Of a stretch of 64,000 bases of DNA, positions 63,027 to 64,000 are shown one piece after another (position 1 is the first letter of the stretch; the number at the start of each line of letters is the position of its first letter). The notes beneath the pieces are model-generated. The model was not told where the DNA came from and did not search any database. It worked only from the letters and a program-made list of their open reading frames with translations. The position numbers were made by a program, and so were the translations under genes. The stretch is from assembly GCF_900240305.1 (NCBI RefSeq), contig NZ_LT964854.1, forward strand, positions 806,001 through 870,000, in the 5' to 3' direction. The DNA comes from Ottowia massiliensis. Its GTDB lineage: Bacteria > Pseudomonadota > Gammaproteobacteria > Burkholderiales > Burkholderiaceae_C.

Positions 63027-63411
63027 GGGGTGTGAATATCCAGCGCTGCAAAACGAACATGAGCGGCGCAACCGCCAGCGCAGCCGCCAGCGGCGCAGCC
63101 CACTGCGGGCCATGCAGCGCAGCCACCCAGGCCTGCACCACGGCCAGCCCCAGCCCCAGCTGCAGCAAATGGCTGGCCGCCACCCACAGCAGCGAAAAAG
63201 GCCGCCCCGGCCGCGCGAACACGGCGTGGCGCAGCAATGCAAACGACAGGGCAATGCCCGCCACGAATGCCAGCACATAGGCCGCGCGGTAGTCCATCGC
63301 CTGCAGCAGGGCCAGATACAGCGCGTAGCTCGCCAGCGTGTTCAGCCCGCCGGCCAGCAAGTAGCGGACGCTTTCGCCAGCCAGGCGCGCCGCGCCCTCG
63401 CCCGCTTTCAT
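63013..63411 (-). CDS. GtrA family membrane protein
   Basis: GtrA-type proteins have four spans and help move lipid-linked sugars or modify O-antigen. The 132 residues start MKAGEGAARLAGESVRYLLAG. The family opening is visible: RYLLAGGLNTLASYALYLAL, then YVLAFVAGIALSFALLRHAVF, and the terminal VLQRWIFTPHVRR, where the family has a basic aromatic end. It overlaps both neighbours (4 and 14 bases). Confidence 0.9.
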   Translation of the reverse strand: MKAGEGAARLAGESVRYLLAGGLNTLASYALYLALLQAMDYRAAYVLAFVAGIALSFALLRHAVFARPGRPFSLLWVAASHLLQLGLGLAVVQAWVAALHGPQWAAPLAAALAVAPLMFVLQRWIFTPHVRR

Positions 63412-64000
63412 GCCAACTCCTTTGCCAGCGCGAGAAATTCGCCGTAGTCGCGGATGTAGTCAGCCGGGTCGTAGGGCAGCGAAGCCAGCACAAGCAGCAT
63501 GGCCCCTTCGGAATAGCGGTACTGCGTGCCCCACACCATGGGAGGCAGATGAAGGCCCAGGCCGGGGCTGTCCAGGCAGAACTCTTCGCGCTGGCGGCCA
63601 TCGTCCACCCGCACGCGCACGGAGCCTTTGACGGCCATGAGGAACTGCTCGCACTGGCGGTGCGCGTGCTCGCCGCGCACTTCCGCATTGGGCACGTTGT
63701 AGATGAGAAAGCTGCGCCGCACGACGAAAGGCAGATCGCGCCCCAGCTCGGCAGCGCACAGGTCGCCCCGCATGTCTTGCACTTCGCGCAGCCGGTACAG
63801 GCGCACGCCCCGCACGGCGCTGGCCAGCGCGCCGCCGCGCGCCGCAGGCGGCGCCTGCCAGTGCGCTGGCGTATCCACATAGCCAGCAATGGTGGCCGCT
63901 TGCGCCTGCACGATGGCGCGCGGCGGCACGTGGCGCGTGACGACGGCCCCCGCTTCGATGCGCGCCTGCGCCCCCACGCGCACGCCAGCAGCAACCACCG
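63408..64000 (-). CDS. WxcM-like protein: acyltransferase plus dTDP-sugar 3,4-ketoisomerase, partial (N-terminus off the window)
   Basis: Two domains are joined. The first visible residues (VAAGVRVGAQARIEAGAVVT, then IVQAQAATIAGYVDTP) are the end of a left-handed beta-helix acyltransferase. From about residue 60 the protein is a cupin-like 3,4-ketoisomerase of the FdtA/QdtA type: FLIYNVPNAEVRGEHAHRQC and EQFLMAVKGSVRVRVDDG, ending PADYIRDYGEFLALAKEL. WxcM of Xanthomonas has this order. The substrate would be dTDP-4-keto-6-deoxyglucose, leading to Fuc3NAc or Qui3NAc. The start codon lies beyond the right edge. Confidence 0.87.
   Translation of the reverse strand, partial: VVAAGVRVGAQARIEAGAVVTRHVPPRAIVQAQAATIAGYVDTPAHWQAPPAARGGALASAVRGVRLYRLREVQDMRGDLCAAELGRDLPFVVRRSFLIYNVPNAEVRGEHAHRQCEQFLMAVKGSVRVRVDDGRQREEFCLDSPGLGLHLPPMVWGTQYRYSEGAMLLVLASLPYDPADYIRDYGEFLALAKELA

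Overview
The window is GC-rich, gene-dense DNA from a Gram-negative beta-proteobacterium. Gene content (Na+-NQR, trxA and rho near type B L31, cyaY-lptM-lysA, PagL, an AcrAB-OprM type pump) and codon style suggest Burkholderiales, probably Comamonadaceae. This is inferred from protein resemblance; there is no rRNA gene to confirm it. One tRNA (Arg, anticodon CCG) is present. I see no CRISPR array, prophage or transposase.

Layout. 1-3186: nqrC (cut by the left edge), nqrB and nqrA on the minus strand. 3428-4597: copper delivery for cytochrome oxidase (SCO1-type and PCuAC). 5161-8493: MarC-like membrane protein, PBP4-type peptidase (dacB) and an acyltransferase. 8516-13388: thioredoxin-like protein, tsaD overlapping a small methyltransferase, phosphatidylserine decarboxylase and malonyl-CoA decarboxylase. 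13901-21433: tRNA-Arg, pagL overlapping a TetR gene, and the divergent RND pump that the TetR protein probably represses. 21550-28379: a cytochrome c and a YbhGFSR-type ABC exporter. 28431-37025: a membrane protein, cyaY, lptM-lysA, an acyl-CoA dehydrogenase, a uracil permease, rpmE2, rho and trxA. 37115-41319: an AddB-like nuclease and a tannase-like esterase lipoprotein. 41654-42734: a sequence junction marked by one N at 42001, where the start of ftsY meets the end of an ABC permease on the other strand. 42731-47810: ABC binding protein, TonB-dependent receptor and a DUF4198 protein, with a possible iron-regulated small RNA between the last two. 48076-52496: ttcA, a fused SDR-FolB gene, a cupin and a MidA-like methyltransferase. 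53113-57793: a membrane-stress operon (DUF2170, PspA, an unknown 127-residue protein, a YqiJ-like protein and a YqiK-type flotillin). 58057-64000: xerC and a surface-polysaccharide cluster (glycosyltransferase, rmlC, GNAT, large membrane protein, GtrA, WxcM-like protein cut by the right edge).

The most unusual structural signal is two families of short dispersed intergenic repeats. Family 1 (about 85 bp) has 15 recognisable copies plus one remnant in 64 kb. It lies between genes, sits twice inside the ybh operon, and supplies the C-terminal codons of two proteins. Family 2 (about 40-75 bp, core TTGCAGCCCATCC) has at least five copies. The most interesting functional unit is the DUF2170-PspA-flotillin operon, whose promoter carries a perfect palindrome over its -35 box.
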